From the NCBI GenBank assembly GCA_050013795.1, contig JBEKEO010000179.1, forward strand, positions 1 through 7,781: a DNA stretch of 7,781 bases, read 5' to 3'. The notes under the pieces were generated by a model. It did not search any database. It had not been told where the DNA came from and saw nothing but the letters and a program-made list of their open reading frames with translations. The first letter of the stretch is position 1. Every line of letters begins with the position of its first letter. The position numbers were made by a program, and so were the translations under genes. The DNA is from CAWHOW01 sp050013795. Lineage in GTDB: Bacteria > Bacteroidota > Bacteroidia > Bacteroidales > CG2-30-32-10. Below are positions 5,562 through 7,781 of the stretch, in pieces.

Positions 5562-6119
5562 ATGGCTGAAAAAATAAGATTAGACTGGAGTTGTTTTTAT
5601 AATAAAAATGATTTTATAAATGAATCATTTTTTCAGAATAAAAATAAAATATGTACAGTGTATGTGTGGGGTTGGAAAAATGATAAATGTGTTTTTAAAC
5701 CTTTCTATGTTGGAAGCACTACGGATTTACTTAAACGGATTTTTGAACATATAGGTAAACTCAACGGGGGACATTATTGTATTTATAGTATAGAGTATTT
5801 TTTTTCTGATAAATTTAAAAGATTTTCAGATAAAAAGTTTGACACTGAACCTTTGTACTTGCCATCTAATATATCTAATATTTACCAAACATTTATTTCT
5901 AATCAAATTGTTTTGGATACTGTTAAATGGTTAGTTGATCACTTTACTATCACTTATGCAAAAACAGAAAAAAAATATTATCGGGAAATAGAAAAGTATA
6001 TTTCAAATATAATAGGACAAGAAAAGTTAGGCTCTACTGTAAAAGGAAAATATAATCTTGAAAATGAAATTGAAATAACGTCAGCTTATCCTGAAGTTAA
6101 GAAAATATTTAATGTTTAA
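5562..6119 (+). CDS. GIY-YIG-like endonuclease-fold protein
   Basis: A 185-residue protein with the signature of the GIY-YIG nuclease domain near its N-terminus. VYVWG (33-37) is the first strand, corresponding to the GIY motif. FYVGSTTDLLKRIFEHI (48-64) is the YIG strand and following helix, with Y49, G51, the conserved arginine R59 and H63. A candidate catalytic glutamate lies in REIEKYISNIIGQ (141-153), E142 or E144, followed by a lysine-rich tail. The spacing between the second motif and this glutamate is longer than in minimal GIY-YIG domains, because of an insert at about 85-130. The fold assignment is good; activity is uncertain. It is the third gene of cassette D, after two membrane zinc-ribbon proteins, which may position or control it. 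Confidence 0.72.
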   Translation: MAEKIRLDWSCFYNKNDFINESFFQNKNKICTVYVWGWKNDKCVFKPFYVGSTTDLLKRIFEHIGKLNGGHYCIYSIEYFFSDKFKRFSDKKFDTEPLYLPSNISNIYQTFISNQIVLDTVKWLVDHFTITYAKTEKKYYREIEKYISNIIGQEKLGSTVKGKYNLENEIEITSAYPEVKKIFNV

Positions 6120-6295
6120 TAAAAAAGTTTGAAATAACGACACAAAGTCAAGCACATTGTCAGGTCGCACTAGCTAAGGTATGACCAAAACCTGCCAAAG
6201 AGCTTAAATTATAGACATTATAAAATTTACCAGACTCTAAAAAACTAAATTTTGAAAAAACATGACAGATAAGCTTTTCGGTAGACTTGCCCAGT

Positions 6296-6427
6296 GTATA
6301 ACAGCAAGCTTATTTAATGCGGAGTTCAGTTGGCTAGGAAAGTTCATAAAAATAATTAATTTTGTAGCATGAGGGACGCAGAAGTGGTTTTAAAGTTCCG
6401 CACTAAATAAGCTTGCCACCGTTATAT
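6296..6427 (+). repeat. attC: attC5, recombination site of cassette D (distinct sequence type)
   Basis: The site runs from GTATAAC (6296-6302) to GTTATAT (6421-6427), 132 bp. AAGCTTATT (6306-6314), TAA and TGCGGA (6318-6323) pair with TCCGCA (6397-6402), CTA, and AATAAGCTT (6406-6414). The only mismatch is the A facing C; the GC next to the stem on either side can add two more pairs. The 3' spacer is 6 nt. The interior is AT-rich and unlike the other sites, and contains a TAATTTTG motif (6357-6364). Confidence 0.88.
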
Positions 6428-6473
6428 ATAAATGCGCGAAAGATTAAAAGTATAATTGCAAAATTTAATATAA

Positions 6474-6509
6474 ACTGAGATTACTGAAATTACTGAGATT
6501 ACTGAATGG
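6474..6509 (+). repeat. Four 9-bp tandem repeats upstream of the GxxExxY-like gene
   Basis: ACTGAGATT (6474-6482), ACTGAAATT (6483-6491), ACTGAGATT (6492-6500) and ACTGAATGG (6501-6509). The last unit contains the ancestral ATG (6506-6508). A second set of four units lies just after the stop codon, in the same orientation. Confidence 0.85.
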
Positions 6510-6939
6510 CTATCGATCCAAAATATTTGCACTCTGACACGATCCAAAATATTTGCACTCTGACATCAGCAATTTGATTTTGCAAGCGTTTTATACTGTT
6601 CGCAGCGTCCTACCCTATCACTTGACTATTGACGTTTATAAACGAGCCTTAAGCATCGAGATGGAATCCCTGGGACTTTCTGTTGACTGTGACAAGGCTA
6701 TTAATATAAAATACAAAGACAAAGTTGTTGGCTCGTTTGTCATCGACTTTATTGTTAATGACTCTTTAATTATTAAAGTTATCATGGACGACGCTTCTTG
6801 CGAACGGTATGAAGCCGACGCAAAAAATCAATTACGCTTGACTGACTTTGAAGTTTGTTTAATATTAAATTTTTCAGCAGACCCACAGCAACAACACGGA
6901 CGGATCGTTCTGACCAATGATCTTAAGAAGAATAAATAA
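6506..6939 (+). pseudogene. GxxExxY-like (PDDEXK_3) protein gene, start region broken by a 26-bp duplication
   Basis: From the ATG at 6506 the frame reads MAIDPKYLHSD, then enters a second copy of 26 bp and stops at TGA 6575-6577. Removing one copy joins MAIDPKYLHSD directly to ISNLILQAFYTVRS and restores a 135-residue protein. The remaining frame (to 6939) has only a TTG (6553) as possible start. The protein follows the GxxExxY pattern: helix with VYKRALSIEMESLG, a strand with D65 (numbering from TTG), and QLRLTDFEVCLILNF near the end. The signature itself is degraded (HLTIDVY instead of GxxExxY), and the ExK position reads I73-I-K75, so the catalytic glutamate is missing. It is either a decaying gene, a non-catalytic variant, or one switched off by a reversible duplication. 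Confidence 0.75.
6514..6565 (+). repeat. 26-bp perfect tandem duplication in the start of the cassette E gene
   Basis: Positions 6514-6539 and 6540-6565 are identical 26-mers beginning CGATCCAAAATATTTG and ending CTCTGACA. Because 26 is not a multiple of three, the duplication shifts the frame after codon 11 of the ancestral gene. Confidence 0.95.
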
Positions 6940-6944
6940 CCGGG

Positions 6945-6980
6945 ACTGAGATTACTGAAACTGCTGACATTACTGAGATT
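6945..6980 (+). repeat. Four 9-bp tandem repeats downstream of the GxxExxY-like gene
   Basis: ACTGAGATT (6945-6953), ACTGAAACT (6954-6962), GCTGACATT (6963-6971) and ACTGAGATT (6972-6980). It has the same unit and orientation as the upstream set and lies 5 bp after the TAA stop. The middle units have diverged more than the upstream ones. Confidence 0.85.
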
Positions 6981-6997
6981 AAAAAGTGCGCATCTAT

Positions 6998-7130
6998 ATA
7001 TAACTTTGTGTTGCTACAATGCCGGGGGATTTGCTCATAATGAAGAGATGTTGTAATTTTAACTTTTAAAGACACATGCGAATCAGTAGTGGTAGTTTTC
7101 CGGCACTGATAGCAACACTGGTCGTTGGCA
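6998..7130 (+). repeat. attC: attC6, recombination site of cassette E (distinct sequence type)
   Basis: The site runs from ATATAAC (6998-7004) to GTTGGCA (7124-7130), 133 bp. After TAAC come TTT, GTGTTGCTA (7008-7016), CAA and TGCCGG (7020-7025), pairing with CCGGCA (7100-7105), CTGA, and TAGCAACAC (7110-7118), then a 5-nt spacer. Spacers and internal loop are laid out exactly as in attC1, but both stems have different sequences that remain paired. Crossover would fall between G7124 and T7125. Confidence 0.88.
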
Positions 7131-7732
7131 ACAAAGCGAGAAAAACAATAAATAAGATTATGTATAACAAGAAACATTTCTGCGGACTGACACTTCTTAT
7201 CTTTTTGACAGTACTCTGCATGATTAAGACAGGGTTTTCGCAGGACAGAAAGTTACCGGACAAATCCATCCGACCAAAAGTTATTACATTTAATCCTGAC
7301 TCGACAAGCTATCAGGAAATCTTTGACGGTGACAAAGACTCTGTAGTATTTTATTCAGGCGTTGTGACTGTTGCTCCTAACAAATCTGGAGACGACCACA
7401 GCACAGAAATATATGAAGAAATGATTGTGGTTTTAGAAGGACAAGGACAAGTAAGAATAGCAAATCAAAAGAACCTTGACATAAAGTATGGAAACATTGC
7501 ACTTATTCCACCAAACACGGAACATCAAGTTTTTAATACGGGGACAGGGAACTTTAAATATATTTACATTGCGACAAAGACAAAACATTAGTAAGAATCG
7601 CTCAGTTGCCAACTTAGCATTGCTTCAATGGCGGGTGGTTGACGTTGCAGGGCGGTGTGGTTTAATAACAATAGCAAGGCGGACACGTCAGACTTCGTCT
7701 GACAAGTCCGCCACTGCAAGCAATGCCGACCG
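7125..7732 (+). mobile_element. Integron gene cassette F (608 bp, one gene)
   Basis: Bounded by attC6 and attC7. The start GTTGGCAAC (7124-7132) is complementary to the end GTTGCCAAC (7605-7613); AA (7133-7134) faces CA (7603-7604), and AGCGA (7135-7139) pairs with TCGCT (7598-7602). It is compact: a 35-nt leader, one gene, and the attC 13 bp after its stop. Confidence 0.85.
7160..7591 (+). CDS. Exported single-domain cupin protein
   Basis: A 143-residue protein from the ATG at 7160. An N-terminal signal peptide (KKHFCGLTLLIFLTVL, cleavage probably near FSQ-D at 27-29) predicts export. The rest is one cupin barrel. Motif 1 is partial: H80 followed by E86/E87 and G94 (DDHSTEIYEEMIVVLEGQG); the second histidine of HxH is absent. 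Motif 2 is good: G111, P117, H122 and N126 in GNIALIPPNTEHQVFN. A metal site is therefore possible with H80, E86 and H122, but one ligand is missing. Substrate is unknown; small cupins include isomerases, dioxygenases and sugar- or ligand-binding proteins. The same frame is open back to an ATG at 7076, but that start lies inside attC6, before the cassette boundary, and would bury the signal peptide, so 7160 is preferred. Confidence 0.8.
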   Translation: MYNKKHFCGLTLLIFLTVLCMIKTGFSQDRKLPDKSIRPKVITFNPDSTSYQEIFDGDKDSVVFYSGVVTVAPNKSGDDHSTEIYEEMIVVLEGQGQVRIANQKNLDIKYGNIALIPPNTEHQVFNTGTGNFKYIYIATKTKH

Positions 7733-7738
7733 TTGGCG
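7607..7738 (+). repeat. attC: attC7, recombination site of cassette F (common type)
   Basis: The site runs from TGCCAAC (7607-7613) to GTTGGCG (7732-7738), 132 bp. It is almost identical to attC1 (about two differences by eye between the two cores, one in the first spacer: TTA instead of TTT). Both outer stems and the inner hairpin are intact. Crossover would fall between G7732 and T7733. Confidence 0.9.
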
Positions 7739-7781
7739 GTAATTACTTATTTATTAATTAATTTAAATAATTTTAAACTAT
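7733..7781 (+). mobile_element. Start of integron gene cassette G (partial)
   Basis: The first 49 bp of the next cassette: the arm GTTGGCGGT (7732-7740), the AA step (7741-7742), then A/T-rich leader sequence. No start codon is reached within the window. By the rule seen in all complete cassettes, its 3' end outside the window should end in ACCGCCAAC. Confidence 0.7.

Larger units (their letters stand above)
3647..6421 (+). mobile_element. Integron gene cassette D (2775 bp, three genes)
   Basis: Bounded by attC4 and attC5. The start GTTATACAC (3646-3654) is complementary to the end GTGTATAAC (6294-6302); AA (3655-3656) faces CA (6292-6293), and GGCA (3657-3660) pairs with TGCC (6288-6291). 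It is long for a cassette and holds three co-directional genes. It has a 294-nt leader with a strong hairpin (3807-3872) and about 174 nt of apparently non-coding sequence (6120-6293) between the last stop and attC5, in which I see no gene or terminator. Confidence 0.85.
6422..7124 (+). mobile_element. Integron gene cassette E (703 bp, one disrupted gene)
   Basis: Bounded by attC5 and attC6. The start GTTATATAT (6421-6429) is complementary to the end ATATATAAC (6996-7004); AA (6430-6431) faces CT (6994-6995), and ATGCGC (6432-6437) pairs with GCGCAT (6988-6993). It has the longest second arm of the set. It contains one gene of the GxxExxY type flanked on both sides by four 9-bp repeats. Confidence 0.85.

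Noticed and set aside
7076..7159. N-terminal extension of the cupin gene from ATG 7076
   Set aside because: It would start within attC6, in another cassette's sequence, and hide a clear signal peptide that begins at 7160.
86..7738. CRISPR array or ordinary dispersed repeat
   Set aside because: The units are 130-133 bp, lie 0.5-2.8 kb apart with genes between, and three of seven share structure but not sequence.

Overview
The window is a stretch of integron-type gene cassettes. Seven attC-like recombination sites (attC1 to attC7 here) divide it into six complete cassettes (A to F) and two partial ones, all in the same orientation, with every gene on the + strand and each attC at the 3' end of its cassette. 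No integrase gene, attI site or cassette promoter (Pc) lies in the window, so it is either the interior of a longer chromosomal array or an attC cluster lacking an integrase. The host is probably a member of the Bacteroidota: genes are AT-rich, starts are preceded by A/T-rich leaders with no Shine-Dalgarno sequence, one lipoprotein has a Bacteroidota-like LFSC-GG signal, and a few TAnnTTTG (-7-like) motifs occur. This is inference; cassette genes may have come from elsewhere.

Layout: end of cassette 0 (1-211: 3' end of a gene, then attC1); cassette A (212-737: small membrane zinc-ribbon protein); cassette B (738-2347: membrane protein plus a MuF-like protein); cassette C (2348-3646: small protein translationally coupled to a PD-(D/E)XK-like nuclease); cassette D (3647-6421: SH3 lipoprotein with zinc ribbon, zinc-ribbon/TPR-like tail-anchored protein, GIY-YIG-like nuclease); cassette E (6422-7124: GxxExxY-like gene whose start is broken by a 26-bp tandem duplication); cassette F (7125-7732: exported cupin); start of cassette G (7733-7781).

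The most striking feature is the recombination sites. All seven span 130-133 bp although only four (attC1, 2, 3, 7) share sequence; the other three have unrelated interiors. All seven show the same plan: TAAC-type core, 3-nt spacer, 9-bp stem, a short internal loop with a conserved A facing C, a second stem of about 6 bp, then a 5-6 nt spacer before GTT. In addition, the two ends of every complete cassette are complementary to each other well beyond the usual 7-bp core: 9 bp, then a 2-nt step (AA at the start facing CT or CA at the end), then 4-6 more pairs. Each cassette carries its own 9-bp sequence. This self-complementarity is expected if each cassette moves as a circle, and it marks the boundaries to the base.

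The cargo is typical accessory material: three proteins with nuclease-like folds (PD-(D/E)XK, GIY-YIG, and a degenerate GxxExxY/PDDEXK_3 protein), a phage-head-like MuF domain, several single-pass membrane proteins with zinc ribbons, and a secreted cupin. Several cassettes hold two or three genes. A defence or conflict role is plausible for cassettes B, C and D but is not shown by the sequence.
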